64,000 bases of DNA from Betaproteobacteria bacterium (lineage in GTDB: Bacteria; Pseudomonadota; Gammaproteobacteria; Burkholderiales; Casimicrobiaceae), in assembly GCA_029884335.1 (NCBI GenBank), contig JAOUIA010000001.1:62001-126000 (forward strand). The letters run 5' to 3'. Made by a program: the position numbers and the translations under genes. Under the pieces are notes generated by a model. It saw only the letters and a list, made by a program, of their open reading frames with translations. It searched no databases and was not told the origin of the DNA. Below, one piece after another: positions 1 to 8,648 of the stretch (the first letter of the stretch is position 1; the number at the start of each line of letters is the position of its first letter).

Positions 1-162
1 CGCAGCCGGGTAGCGGCCGGGCTGTCCTCGGTTGCCGGGATCGCGCCAGGGACGGCAGTGACCACGGCGCGGGGAAGACGATTGCGCTGCAACAATCGGT
101 AACGATCCCGCGGCCGTCCCCCGCGGCTGCCGTGTAAACGCCGGCGACGAGGCGCGCGTTGC

Positions 163-168
163 TATGCT
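163..168 (+). promoter_or_regulatory. Possible -10 box for the crystallin-like gene
   Basis: TATGCT lies 43 nt before the ATG of the next gene, in an otherwise GC-rich stretch. No convincing -35 box is visible at the right distance. The rest of positions 1-210 shows no supportable gene. A weak call based on base composition and position only. Confidence 0.3.
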
Positions 169-210
169 TGCGAGACCGCCCCCGGCGGCCGGCCGTTCGA
201 CGGAGACCCC

Positions 211-993
211 ATGCCGATCAAGCACATCCTCGCCGCCCTCGGCTTGCTGCTGGCCACGCCGGCCACCCATGCCCAGGTCACGTTCTATTCGCAGGAGGGC
301 TTCACGGGCCGCGTCTACGTCGTCGGCGGCGCCGTTCCGGATTTCTCGGGCACGGGTTTCAACGACCGCGCCTCGTCGGTGATCGTCGACAGGGGGCGCT
401 GGGAATTGTGCGAGCACGCCGGCTACCAGGGACGCTGCGTGCTGCTGCAGCGCGGCCAGTACCCGTCGCTGGCATCGATGGGAATCAACAACCAGGTCTC
501 GTCGGTGCGCCCGGCACAAGCGCGGCCACCGCAGGCCTACGTGCCGCCGCCCCCGCCGGGGCCGCCGGCGTACTCGTACTACCAGCGCCACGGCGAGCGG
601 CTCTACCAGGCCGATGTGGTCGCCGTGCGCGTGGTCATGGGCCCGCCCGAGCAGCGCTGCTGGGTCGAGCGCGAGCGGCTCGGCCAGTACGGGCCGAACG
701 TGCCCGGCGCGATCCTCGGCGGCGTCATCGGCGGCGTGCTGGGCCACCAGATCGGCGGCGGCAGCGGGCGCGACGTCGCGACGGCGATCGGCGCCATCGG
801 CGGCGCCGCGGTCGGTGCGAACACGCGCGGGCCGTCGTACGACGTGCAGCGCTGCGCGGCGGTGCCCGGGACGGGGCAGCCATCCTACTGGGACGTCACC
901 TACCTGTTCCGCGGGCGCGAGTACCGCGCGCAGCTTGCTTTCGACCCCGGCCCGACGATCACCGTGAACGGGCGCGGCGAGCCGCGCGTGTAG
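211..993 (+). CDS. Exported beta/gamma-crystallin and glycine-zipper protein
   Basis: A 260-residue protein of unknown precise role, probably in the cell envelope. Residues 1-22 form a signal peptide ending in THAQ. Residues 23-101 hold two beta/gamma-crystallin Greek-key motifs (VTFYSQEGFTGR, then WELCEHAGYQGR), a fold that often binds calcium. A proline-rich linker follows at about 109-120. Residues 166-204 are a glycine zipper (GAILGGVIGGVLGHQIGGG) like those of 17-kDa-antigen or OmpA-associated lipoproteins, which may insert in or pack against the outer membrane. No lipobox cysteine is seen, so it is probably not a lipoprotein. It stands alone on the plus strand. The domain assignment is good; the function is not known. 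Confidence 0.85.
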   Translation: MPIKHILAALGLLLATPATHAQVTFYSQEGFTGRVYVVGGAVPDFSGTGFNDRASSVIVDRGRWELCEHAGYQGRCVLLQRGQYPSLASMGINNQVSSVRPAQARPPQAYVPPPPPGPPAYSYYQRHGERLYQADVVAVRVVMGPPEQRCWVERERLGQYGPNVPGAILGGVIGGVLGHQIGGGSGRDVATAIGAIGGAAVGANTRGPSYDVQRCAAVPGTGQPSYWDVTYLFRGREYRAQLAFDPGPTITVNGRGEPRV

Positions 994-1001
994 CAGATCG
1001 A

Positions 1002-1059
1002 TGCAAAAGGCGTTCGGGAGCGCGGTGGATGCCGCGACGCCGGCGCAGCGCCTTTTGCA
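1002..1059. repeat. Inverted repeat downstream of the crystallin-like gene
   Basis: Perfect 11-bp arms (TGCAAAAGGCG at 1002-1012 and its complement at 1049-1059) enclose a 36-nt loop that is itself partly self-complementary. It starts 8 nt after the stop of the crystallin-like gene and sits between converging genes, so a terminator role is plausible, but there is no T run. The rest of 1060-1220 shows no supportable gene. Confidence 0.55.
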
Positions 1060-1220
1060 GCGAGCCAGGAATCACGCGAGCGCCCTCGGGGCGGCCCGTC
1101 GGGCGCTCGCCGGCAACGGCACGAAGCAACGCGCGCCGTGCCCGCGTTGGTGTTCCAGTTGTCCTTCCACATCATGCGGTTGGTCGTCGGGCGCCATTGG
1201 CCGCCGGGCCGCGCCGGCCG

Positions 1221-1682
1221 TCACTTTCGCGTTCTCGCGCCGCCGCTTGCAGCCAGCTGCTCGAGCCGGCGCGCGGCCTCGCGCTTGCCGAGGCCGCGCA
1301 GCGTCGCCAGCCGCGCGAGCTGCGCCTTGCCCGGACGCGCGTTCTCGCGCTCCCAGTTGTAGATGGTCTGGGCGCTCACGCTGGCGAGCTTGCCGAAGTC
1401 CGACGCCGACAGCCCGAGCCGGCTGCGCTGCGACCGCAGGCCCTTGGCGACGAAGCGCACGCGATGGCCCGCAGGCTGGTCGGAGCTCGCTTCGCCGTTG
1501 ACGCGCGCGCGGCGCGCGAGGCCGGCGAGCTGGCGCTGCTGCACGGCCAGCAGCCGCCGCAGCGCAGCGACGTGCTTGCGCTGCTGCGCGCTCGCCTTCT
1601 TGAGCGCGTCGACTTCGGCGCGCAGGCTGCGACGCGCGACGCGCGCGATTTCCTCCCTCAACGTGCTGGCGAGATTGGGCAC
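1221..1682 (-). CDS. XRE-type helix-turn-helix DNA-binding protein
   Basis: A 153-residue probable transcription regulator. The GTG start at 1682 is preferred because AGGAGG lies just upstream (1686-1693); longer upstream starts lack a ribosome site. Residues 8-60 are a charged, Arg/Lys/Gln-rich helix that is probably a coiled coil. Residues 84-115 form a Cro/C1-type HTH (LRSQRSRLGLSASDFGKLAS, then TIYNWERENARP). The C-terminal 35 residues are basic. The layout (long helix first, HTH near the C-terminus) differs from phage repressors and resembles small conserved proteobacterial XRE proteins. Targets are unknown. It converges with the crystallin-like gene. Confidence 0.75.
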   Translation of the reverse strand: MPNLASTLREEIARVARRSLRAEVDALKKASAQQRKHVAALRRLLAVQQRQLAGLARRARVNGEASSDQPAGHRVRFVAKGLRSQRSRLGLSASDFGKLASVSAQTIYNWERENARPGKAQLARLATLRGLGKREAARRLEQLAASGGARTRK

Positions 1683-1763
1683 TGCCACCTCCTCGTGGGC
1701 GATGGGACGCAGTGTAGCGCGAACAGCGGCAGCCCATGGTTCGCCACGCTGCGCAATTGGGAC

Positions 1764-1769
1764 TATGCT
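1764..1769 (+). promoter_or_regulatory. Possible -10 box for the exported protein at 1797
   Basis: TATGCT, identical to the candidate before the first gene, lies 28 nt before the ATG. A poor -35 candidate (TTCGCC, 1740-1745) is 18 nt upstream. Weak call. Confidence 0.3.
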
Positions 1770-1796
1770 GCGCACTTTCCCCGGAAGAGGAACGCC

Positions 1797-2387
1797 ATGA
1801 GCCGCCCGATCCGTTGCCGAATCGCGCAGCGCCCGCTCGCCGTCCTCGCGTTCGCGCTAATGCCTGCGCTCGCCGCCCCTGCGCACGCGCAGAACAAGTG
1901 CACTGCGACCGGCGTCATGGCCGGCGAGAAGTTCTCCACGGGCCACTGCGCGGTCGCGTTCATGGACGATCAGCGCAGCGTGACGATCTGGTTCAACGAG
2001 AGCCCGATCACGCCACAGGAGGAGAAGGCGTTCCAGCAGAGCGCGTTCGCCGACTCGACCAAGGGAGGCAAGGAGCGCACGATGCTGCTGGTCGCCTTCT
2101 GCCCGGGCGGCGGCAAGCCGGCCGCGTCCGCCGGCTCGGTCAGGTCGATCGACCTCAACCTCACTCACGCGAAGTCGGCGATGGCCGGAGCGCAGTGGGT
2201 GATCCAGGCACCGAAGGAGTTCAAGGTCGAGCGCATCGCCGGCGAGGTGAAGGCCGGCGGCAAGCTCGCCGGTCGCATCACCGGCAGCCGTACCAGCGAC
2301 GGGCGGCCCTACGCCTGGGACCTCGCGTTCGACGTGACGCTGCCGGCGAACGAAGCGGCGTCGGGGATCAGCTGCGGCGGCAAGTAG
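1797..2387 (+). CDS. Small exported protein of unknown function
   Basis: A 196-residue protein with a clear Sec signal peptide (hydrophobic stretch about 12-27, cleavage after AHAQ near residue 31). The mature part has four cysteines (in NKCTATG, GHCAVAF, AFCPGGG and GISCGGK) that could form two disulfides in the periplasm, and no transmembrane segment. The ATG at 1797 follows GAAGAGG, a fair ribosome site; the frame stays open far upstream, but that part is not protein-like. I do not recognise the family. It reads divergently from the XRE regulator, with 114 nt between the starts. Confidence 0.75.
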   Translation: MSRPIRCRIAQRPLAVLAFALMPALAAPAHAQNKCTATGVMAGEKFSTGHCAVAFMDDQRSVTIWFNESPITPQEEKAFQQSAFADSTKGGKERTMLLVAFCPGGGKPAASAGSVRSIDLNLTHAKSAMAGAQWVIQAPKEFKVERIAGEVKAGGKLAGRITGSRTSDGRPYAWDLAFDVTLPANEAASGISCGGK

Positions 2388-2454
2388 GCGCGCGCCGAAC
2401 GCTTTCGGCTCGCGCGGCGGAAGCCCGCGCACAACGCTTCGGCGAGGCGAACTC

Positions 2455-3261
2455 ATGCAGCGAGCGGAGATCGTGCAGGCGATAGGCGCCGACGGCGCGG
2501 AGATCGGCGCACGCGCGGCCGGGCATCTCGACCTCGCCTTCCGCCAGATGATGGTCGGGCGCGGCGCGGAAGCCGGGCGCGGATTCCTCCGCCTGGTGAC
2601 CGGCGAGCGGCATCCGCTGGGCAACGTCGCGATCGTCTCCGACGCTGGCGACCTCCAGGTCATGTGCGCCGCCGTGCTGCCGCTGCTCGAATGCGGGCAA
2701 CCGGCTGCGGTGCTGTACACGCGCGGTGTCTCGCAGGCCGTGGCCGAGGCGGTCGCGGCGCTCGGCTTTGCGGGGCCGGCGGACATGCCGGCGATGGCCG
2801 TGGACATCGCACGCCTGGCAAGCACGGAGCTGCCTCCGGGCTGCGACCTGGTCCGCGTAGGTGACTTGGCCGGGAGCCGCGCTTGGACCGCCGTGCTGGC
2901 CGAGGGGTACCCGCTGCCGCCCGGCCTCGCGCACCGCTTCTCGCCCGAGTTCCTCGGTGCCGGCGTTGCCGCCGACGCACCGCTCCAGTTCTTCGCCGTC
3001 ATGCGCGACGGCCGCGCGGTGGCGACCTCGATGCTCTGCCTCGAGGACGGGCTCGCCGGCATCTACTGCGTGGCCACGCTGCCCGGGGAGCGCGGCAAGG
3101 GCCTGGGCGCCCACGTGACGGCTGCCGCGCTGCTCGCCGCACGCCGGATCGGCTACCGCGTCGGCATCCTGCAATCGTCCCCGGAGGGACACTCGATCTA
3201 CCGGCGACTGGGCTTCGCCGACGTCGGCGCCGTGGCCATGTTCGTGCGCATGCCCGACTGA
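2455..3261 (+). CDS. GNAT-family N-acetyltransferase
   Basis: A 268-residue acetyl-CoA-dependent transferase of unknown substrate. The C-terminal half (about 130-265) is a GNAT fold: the acetyl-CoA loop is visible as PGERGKGLGAHV near residue 205, followed by the typical YRRLGF motif near 248. The N-terminal half is poorly conserved and may be a second, degenerate GNAT lobe, as in two-domain GNAT proteins. The ATG at 2455 follows a modest purine-rich stretch. It converges on nrdB, with 10 nt between the stops. The family call is firm; the substrate cannot be read from sequence. Confidence 0.82.
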   Translation: MQRAEIVQAIGADGAEIGARAAGHLDLAFRQMMVGRGAEAGRGFLRLVTGERHPLGNVAIVSDAGDLQVMCAAVLPLLECGQPAAVLYTRGVSQAVAEAVAALGFAGPADMPAMAVDIARLASTELPPGCDLVRVGDLAGSRAWTAVLAEGYPLPPGLAHRFSPEFLGAGVAADAPLQFFAVMRDGRAVATSMLCLEDGLAGIYCVATLPGERGKGLGAHVTAAALLAARRIGYRVGILQSSPEGHSIYRRLGFADVGAVAMFVRMPD

Positions 3262-3271
3262 ACGCTCCCGG

Positions 3272-4456
3272 TCAGTCCCAGTTCAGCGCGCCCCCGGTCT
3301 GGTACTCGGTGACGCGCGTCTCGAAGAAGTTCTTCTCCTTCTTGAGATCGATCATCTCCGCCATCCACGGGAACGGGTTGTCGGCCTTGTCGTAGAGCGG
3401 GTCGAGGCCGATCTGCTGGCAGCGGCGGTTGGCGATGAAGCGCAGGTACTCCTTGAACATCGGCGCGTTCAAGCCCAGCACGCCGCGCGGCATCGTGTCC
3501 TCGGCGTAGCGGTACTCGAGCTCCACGCCCCTGCGCATCAGCTCGGCGATCTCGTCGCGGAACTCGCCGGTCCACAGCTGCGGGTTCTCGAGCTTGATCG
3601 TGTTGATGAGGTCGATGCCGAAGTTGCAGTGCATCGACTCGTCGCGCAGGATGTACTGGTACTGCTCCGAGCTGCCGGTCATCTTGTTCTGCCGGCCCAT
3701 CGCGAGGATCTGCACGAACCCGACGTAGAAGAACAGCCCCTCCATGATGCAGGCGAACACGATCAGGCTCTTCAGGAGCTGCTGGTCGGCTTCCGGCGTG
3801 CCGGTGGTGAACCGCGGGTTGGTCAGCACCTCGATGAACGGAATCAGGAACTCGTCCTTGTCGCGGATCGACGGGATCTCGTGGTAGGCGTTGAAGATCT
3901 CGCCCTCGTCGAGGCCCAGGCTCTCGACGATGTACTGGTAGGCGTGCGTGTGGATCGCCTCCTCGAAGGCCTGGCGCAGCAGGTACTGGCGGCACTCGGG
4001 CGCCGTGATGTGGCGATACGTCCCCAGCACGATGTTGTTCGCGGCGAGGCTGTCGGCCGTGACGAAGAAGCCGAGGTTGCGCTTGACGATGAGCCGCTCG
4101 TCGTCGGTGAGCCCGTGCGGGTTCTTCCACAGCTCGATGTCGCGCTGCATGTTGACTTCCTGCGGCATCCAGTGGTTCGCGCAGCCGGCGAGGTACTTCT
4201 CCCACGCCCACTTGTACTTGAAGGGGACGAGCTGGTTGACGTCGGCCTGGCCGTTGATGACGCGCTTGTCCTCGAGCCGCACGCGGCCCGTCGGCGTGGC
4301 CGGCTGCTGGCGCTCGACGTCGAGGTCGTGCACCGGCTCGCGGGAGAGCAGCCCGCCGCCGATCGTGCCCACGCTCTGCGCGCGGATCGTGTCGGCGGTG
4401 CGCGGCGCCGTCGGCGCGAGCCTGGCGGCGGGGATGTCGTCTTCGAAGGTCAGCAT
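3272..4456 (-). CDS. nrdB: Class Ia ribonucleotide reductase, small (radical) subunit
   Basis: NrdB holds the diiron centre and tyrosyl radical that start reduction of ribonucleotides by NrdA in the cytoplasm. This 394-residue copy has the iron-ligand motifs EEAIHTHAY (with the radical Tyr four residues after the ligand His), EGLFFYVGF and [10 protein letters not shown], plus the C-terminal tail that docks on NrdA. The ATG at 4456 is chosen over a longer frame because AGGAG lies about 10 nt upstream and the extra N-terminus is low-complexity Arg/Ala. It is the last gene of a minus-strand run nrdA, hypothetical, DUF2442, nrdB, so it is not directly adjacent to nrdA as is usual. Confidence 0.97.
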   Translation of the reverse strand: MLTFEDDIPAARLAPTAPRTADTIRAQSVGTIGGGLLSREPVHDLDVERQQPATPTGRVRLEDKRVINGQADVNQLVPFKYKWAWEKYLAGCANHWMPQEVNMQRDIELWKNPHGLTDDERLIVKRNLGFFVTADSLAANNIVLGTYRHITAPECRQYLLRQAFEEAIHTHAYQYIVESLGLDEGEIFNAYHEIPSIRDKDEFLIPFIEVLTNPRFTTGTPEADQQLLKSLIVFACIMEGLFFYVGFVQILAMGRQNKMTGSSEQYQYILRDESMHCNFGIDLINTIKLENPQLWTGEFRDEIAELMRRGVELEYRYAEDTMPRGVLGLNAPMFKEYLRFIANRRCQQIGLDPLYDKADNPFPWMAEMIDLKKEKNFFETRVTEYQTGGALNWD

Positions 4457-4526
4457 GCTTGCTCTGCTCCTGCTTGCGGTTGCTCGTCGTTCCGTCCGCG
4501 GGGCCGCGGCCCCGCGCATCCTGCGT

Positions 4527-4790
4527 TCAGTGCATCGCCTTCAGCCGCTCGTAGAGGAACTCGGGCGCGAAGTCGCAGCCGTCGTGCCAGGCGATCGAGG
4601 CGAGCCCGTAGTCGAGGTAGAGCTGCGCGAAGCGCTCGCGGTCGCGCAGCGCCGAGTGCGCGTCGCCGTTGAGCTCGTCGGCAAGGTCCACCACGCCCTT
4701 GCGCCCGTCGTTGAATTCCAGCCACACCTTGTAGTCGCCGAGGTAACGCGCGTCGATGACGTGCCGCGGGGATTGCTCGTAGCGGGCCAA
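4527..4790 (-). CDS. DUF2442-type small protein, TTG start
   Basis: An 87-residue protein with the DUF2442 pattern: [20 protein letters not shown], then [10 protein letters not shown] and a C-terminal [10 protein letters not shown]. The domain is common near toxin-antitoxin genes and in small stand-alone proteins; its function is unknown. The TTG at 4790 is favoured because a full GAGGAGG lies 6 nt upstream, and the sequence before it is not protein-like. It sits 70 nt before nrdB in the same direction, so the two are probably co-transcribed. No toxin partner is recognised next to it. Confidence 0.75.
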   Translation of the reverse strand: MARYEQSPRHVIDARYLGDYKVWLEFNDGRKGVVDLADELNGDAHSALRDRERFAQLYLDYGLASIAWHDGCDFAPEFLYERLKAMH

Positions 4791-5175
4791 GTGAAGCCTC
4801 CTCGTGAAGTGGAAGAAAGCGCTCCTTTGCACGATCCGCGTTCGACGCGGTACCAACCCTCGCCGGAAAAGCCGGCGCACGGCGGCGATGCCCCGCCGCC
4901 GCGCGCCCTCCGGTCCAGCTCCAGGGCCCGCCCCGCTTGCCTCGCGGGGTCGCGCCCCCGGTCCCGGGAACGGCGCGGCGTTGTCCATCCCTGCCGCGCT
5001 CGAACGAGCTTCCCGGCACCGCTTCGGTCGGTCCGAGCCACGAATGCGCGCACGACTTCACGGTCCTGTCCGGGTTCGCGCTCCGGGTCTTCTCCCGACG
5101 AATGCCTCCACACTGCCTTGGCTTGCCTCTCCTTACGCCGGCACCTGGCCGGCACGCGTTGTCCGTGCGCCGCCT
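4791..5175. other. Gene-free stretch inside the nrd region
   Basis: About 385 nt between two minus-strand genes. I see no convincing gene, tRNA or riboswitch. It holds a short hairpin (CGCCGG-AAAAG-CCGGCG, near 4862-4878) and, at its left end in transcription order, a GCCGCCTTCAGGCGGC palindrome near 5162-5177 that overlaps the 3' end of the next gene. Part of this motif (GCGCCGCCTTCAGGC) recurs in the nrdA leader near 8790. Confidence 0.5.
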
Positions 5176-5589
5176 TCAGGCGGCGCTGCGTCGTTCACCG
5201 GCGAGCCCGAGCAGGCCCGGGGCCGGTCCTTCGTTGCGGTTCGCGACCGGCCGATAGCTCTCCACCAGCGCGGCCACGATCCGCCGCAACGTGTCCACTG
5301 CCGTGCACGGCAACGCGGCGTAGGCGACGTACAGGCCGGTCCCGGCGCGCGGGTGCGCGATCCAGCGCCCGTACGACGGGTGCGTCGCGACGACCGAGCC
5401 CTGCAGGCTCTGCGCGTGGCCGAAGTAGATCGGCTCGAACGGGCAGGGCGACCACGCGGCGTTCAGCACCTGGACCGCGAACAGCCCGGCGCAGCGGGGC
5501 GCGGCGGCGTCGGCGAACGAGGCGGGCACGGAGAACAGCCAGCCGCCGTAGCGGACGGCGCGGTCGGCGGGAGCGGGAGGGCGTGGCAC
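5176..5589 (-). CDS. Hypothetical protein between nrdA and nrdB, GIY-YIG-like
   Basis: A 137-residue protein from a GTG start at 5589 with no clear ribosome site. I do not firmly recognise it. The core reads GLFAVQVL, then EPIYFGHAQSL about 20 residues later, which resembles the paired GIY and YIG strands of GIY-YIG nucleases; however, the catalytic arginine expected after the second strand is not evident, so any nuclease activity is doubtful. It lies 137 nt downstream of nrdA and may share its transcript. Codon use looks coding, with no shadow pattern. The function is left open. Confidence 0.55.
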   Translation of the reverse strand: MPRPPAPADRAVRYGGWLFSVPASFADAAAPRCAGLFAVQVLNAAWSPCPFEPIYFGHAQSLQGSVVATHPSYGRWIAHPRAGTGLYVAYAALPCTAVDTLRRIVAALVESYRPVANRNEGPAPGLLGLAGERRSAA

Positions 5590-5610
5590 GGGGCGGCGCG
5601 CGCGCGTCTT

Positions 5611-5643
5611 CTACTGGCAGGCTTCGCAGGTGGGGTCGGAGCG
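5611..5643 (-). repeat. Second copy of the NrdA C-terminal coding segment
   Basis: On the minus strand this stretch would encode RSDPTCEACQ and a stop, nearly the same as the true NrdA end DDPTCEACQ at 5727-5754. It is in another reading frame, after the nrdA stop, so it is not translated as part of NrdA. The two copies flank a GC-rich palindrome. Confidence 0.75.
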
Positions 5644-5700
5644 ACCGCCGCCCGCGCGCGCGGGCTTAACCTGCGCGCGCGCGCGCAGGTTAGCGGTCGC
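5641..5700. repeat. Nested palindrome with a (CG)n core downstream of nrdA
   Basis: A perfect 26-nt palindrome at 5667-5692 has TAACCTG arms around an alternating CG core. Outer arms GCGACCGC (5641-5648) and GCGGTCGC (5693-5700) enclose it, and a further imperfect match extends outward. It could act as a transcription terminator or an mRNA 3' stabiliser for nrdA; the CG alternation also has Z-DNA potential. No T run follows. Confidence 0.7.
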
Positions 5701-5726
5701 CGCTCCCCGACCACGCATCGCCGACC

Positions 5727-8648
5727 TCATTGGCACGCTTCGCAGGTCGGGTCGTCCAACGCGCAGAACTTCGGAGCTTCGGGCTCCGCCGCTTTCGGCG
5801 CGGCCCTCGCCGCGGTGGCGGACGCGGCGATGCCGCCCGATGCCGGCACCGCGTTGAGTTCGCCGCCGCGGCCGGTCGACTTCTCGGCCGACGTCGCTGC
5901 CAGCGTGCGCAGGTAGTAGGTCGTCTTGAGGCCGCGCACCCAGGCGAGCTTGTAGGTCTCGTCGAGCTTCTTGCCGGACGCGCCCGCCATGTAGATGTTG
6001 AGGCTCTGCGCCTGGTCGATCCACTTCTGCCGCCGCGCGCCGGCTTCGACGATCCACGTCGAGTCGACCTCGAACGCGGTCGCGTAGAGCTCGCGCAGCT
6101 CCGCGGGGACGCGGTCGATGCGGGCCAGCGACCCGTCGAAGTACTTGAGGTCGGAGACCATCACGTCGTCCCACAGGTCGCGCTCCTTGAGGTCGCGCAC
6201 CAGCTGCTCGTTGACGACGGTGAACTCGCCGGAGAGGTTCGACTTGACGTAGATGTTCTGGTACTCGGGCTCGATGGACGCCGACACCCCGATGATGTTG
6301 CTGATCGTGGCGGTGGGCGCGATCGCCACGCAGTTCGAGTTGCGCATGCCGTGCTCGCGGATGCGCGCGCGCAGGCTCTCCCAGTCCATCGTCGAGGACT
6401 CGTCGACCTCGACGTAGCCGCCGCGCTCCTCGCGCAGCAGCCTGAGCGAGTCCTGCGGCAGGATGCCGCGGTCCCACAGGCTGCCGCGGAAGCTCGCGTA
6501 GCGGCCGCGCTCCTGCGCGAGCTCGGTGGACGCCCAGTAGGCGTGGTAGCAGACCGCCTCCATCGACGCGTCGGCGAAGTCCAGCGCCTCCTTCGACGCG
6601 TACGGCACGCGCAGCAGGTGCAGGCAGTCCTGGAAGCCCATGATGCCGAGCCCCACCGGGCGGTGCTTCAGGTTGCTGTTGCGCGCCTTCGCCACCGCGT
6701 AGTAGTTGATGTCGATCACGTTGTCGAGCATGCGCATCGCCGTGGCGATCGTCCGCTTGAGCTTCGCCTGGTCGAGCGCCCAGGCGCCGTCGTCGCGGCG
6801 CGCCATGTGCGCGAGCAGGTTGACCGAGCCCAGGTTGCACACCGCGATCTCGGTCGCGCTGGTGTTGAGCGTGATCTCGGTGCACAGGTTGCTGCTGTGC
6901 ACGGTGCCGACGTGCTGCTGCGGCGAGCGGACGTTGCACGCGTCCTTGAACGTGATCCACGGATGCCCGGTCTCGAAGAGCATCGACAGCATCTTGCGCC
7001 ACAGCTGCACGGCGGGGATGCGCTTGTGGAGCTTGAGCTCGCCGCGCGCCGCCTTGTCCTCGTAGCGGACGTACGCCTCCTCGAACGCGCGGCCCCACTT
7101 GTCGTGCAGGTCGGGGACGTCGGAGGGCGAGAACAGCGTCCAGTCGCCGCCCTCCGCCACGCGCTTCATGAACAGGTCGGGGATCCAGTTCGCCGTGTTC
7201 ATGTCGTGCGTGCGGCGGCGGTCGTCGCCGGTGTTCTTGCGCAGCTCGAGGAACTCCTCGACGTCGAGGTGCCAGGTCTCGAGGTAGGTGCACACGGCGC
7301 CCTTGCGCTTGCCGCCCTGGTTCACCGCCACCGCGGTGTCGTTGACCACCTTGAGGAACGGCACGACGCCCTGCGAGCGGCCGTTGGTGCCCTTGATGTG
7401 CGAGCCCATCGCGCGCACGTTGGTCCAGTCGTTGCCCAGCCCGCCGGCGAACTTGGACAGCAGCGCGTTCTCCTTGATCGCCTCGTAGATGCCGTCGAGG
7501 TCGTCGGAGACCGTGGTGAGGTAGCACGACGACAGCTGCGAGCGGTGCGTGCCCGAGTTGAACAGCGTGGGTGTCGACGACATGAAGTCGAATGTCGAGA
7601 GCACGTCGTAGAACTCGATCGCGCGCGCCTCGCGGTCGACCTCGTTGAGGGCCAGGCCCATCGCGACGCGCATGAAGAAGCACTGCGGCAGCTCGAAGCG
7701 CCGCCCGCCGGCGTACTGGTCGACGAGGAAGTAGCGGTCGTAGAGCGTCTGCAGGCCGAGGTAGCCGAACGCGAGGTCGCGCTCGGGCTTGAGCGCGGCG
7801 CCCAGCCTGGCCATGTCGTACTGCGCCAGCGCCTCGTTGAGCAGGCCGATCTTGATGCCGTGGCGGACGAACTGCGGGAAGTACTCGGCGTACTTCGTGG
7901 CCATGTCGGCCTGCGTGGCTTCCTCGCCCATCGCCTCGTAGCGCAGCGCGTCGAGCAGCAGCCGCGCGGTCACGTAGCTGTAGTGCGGGTCCTTCTCGAT
8001 CAGCGTGCGGGCGGCGAGCACCACGCACTTGCGCACCTCGTCCATCGGTACGCCGTCGTAGAGGTCCTTGAGCGTCGCCTTGAGGATGCGGTCGGGCTCG
8101 ACGTCGGCGAGCCCGGCGCAGGACTCGCGCACCAGCGCGGTCAGGCGCGCGTGGTCGAGCGGCTTGCGCACGCCGTGCTCGACGACGAAGATCGCCGGCG
8201 CGTCCGGCTGCGGCGCGCTCTTCTGCGCGGCGCGCTCCTGCGAGCGCTTCTCGCGATAGAGGACGTAGGCGCGCGCCACCTCGTGCTCGCCGCCGCGCAT
8301 GAGCGTGAGCTCGACCTGGTCCTGGATCTCCTCGATGTGGATCGCGCCGCCCTCGGGCTTGCGCTTCATCAGCGCCGCGACGACGGTGTCGGTCAGCTTC
8401 ACGACTTCGTCGCGCACGCGCGCCGACGCGGCGCCCTGGCCGCCGTTCACCGCGAGGAACGCCTTCGTCATCGCGATGGTGATCTTCATCGGCTCGAAGC
8501 CGACCACCGAGCCGTTGCGCCGGATCACCTTGTACTGCGCGAAGCGGGGATCGATCCCCGATCCCACCGGTGCGCCCGATTCCGCGGCGACGGGCTCGCG
8601 CGGAACGTTCTGGCTCGATGCGCCTGGGGCGTTGGCGGCGATGTGCAT
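5727..8648 (-). CDS. nrdA: Class Ia ribonucleotide reductase, large (catalytic) subunit
   Basis: NrdA reduces ribonucleoside diphosphates for DNA synthesis, using the radical from NrdB. The 973-residue protein is longer than the E. coli enzyme (about 760). An ATP-cone starts near residue 40 (YKVIRRNGSVVGFEPMKI), and a second ATP-cone-like segment starts near 155 (IFVVEHGVRKPLDHARL). Catalytic residues are present: the Cys in GTHRSQLSSCYLTT, Asn-Leu-Cys-Thr-Glu in SSNLCTEITLNTS, the partner Cys in AVCNLGSVNL, the radical-path Tyr pair in TTYYLRTLAA, and the C-terminal CEACQ shuttle cysteines. The ATG at 8648 follows AGGAGAG. Upstream lie two NrdR-like boxes. Confidence 0.97.
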   Translation of the reverse strand: MHIAANAPGASSQNVPREPVAAESGAPVGSGIDPRFAQYKVIRRNGSVVGFEPMKITIAMTKAFLAVNGGQGAASARVRDEVVKLTDTVVAALMKRKPEGGAIHIEEIQDQVELTLMRGGEHEVARAYVLYREKRSQERAAQKSAPQPDAPAIFVVEHGVRKPLDHARLTALVRESCAGLADVEPDRILKATLKDLYDGVPMDEVRKCVVLAARTLIEKDPHYSYVTARLLLDALRYEAMGEEATQADMATKYAEYFPQFVRHGIKIGLLNEALAQYDMARLGAALKPERDLAFGYLGLQTLYDRYFLVDQYAGGRRFELPQCFFMRVAMGLALNEVDREARAIEFYDVLSTFDFMSSTPTLFNSGTHRSQLSSCYLTTVSDDLDGIYEAIKENALLSKFAGGLGNDWTNVRAMGSHIKGTNGRSQGVVPFLKVVNDTAVAVNQGGKRKGAVCTYLETWHLDVEEFLELRKNTGDDRRRTHDMNTANWIPDLFMKRVAEGGDWTLFSPSDVPDLHDKWGRAFEEAYVRYEDKAARGELKLHKRIPAVQLWRKMLSMLFETGHPWITFKDACNVRSPQQHVGTVHSSNLCTEITLNTSATEIAVCNLGSVNLLAHMARRDDGAWALDQAKLKRTIATAMRMLDNVIDINYYAVAKARNSNLKHRPVGLGIMGFQDCLHLLRVPYASKEALDFADASMEAVCYHAYWASTELAQERGRYASFRGSLWDRGILPQDSLRLLREERGGYVEVDESSTMDWESLRARIREHGMRNSNCVAIAPTATISNIIGVSASIEPEYQNIYVKSNLSGEFTVVNEQLVRDLKERDLWDDVMVSDLKYFDGSLARIDRVPAELRELYATAFEVDSTWIVEAGARRQKWIDQAQSLNIYMAGASGKKLDETYKLAWVRGLKTTYYLRTLAATSAEKSTGRGGELNAVPASGGIAASATAARAAPKAAEPEAPKFCALDDPTCEACQ

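Noticed and set aside
900-1175. A minus-strand frame starting MMWKDNWNTNAG
   Set aside because: It overlaps the crystallin gene's end, lacks a ribosome site and becomes Arg/Pro-rich noise.
159-2387. A 742-codon frame spanning the first three genes
   Set aside because: Only the end from 1797 has a signal peptide and normal protein composition; the rest overlaps two better genes.
4804-5175. Riboswitch or additional gene in the nrd gap
   Set aside because: No conserved cobalamin or other riboswitch box is recognisable; frames are short and low-complexity.
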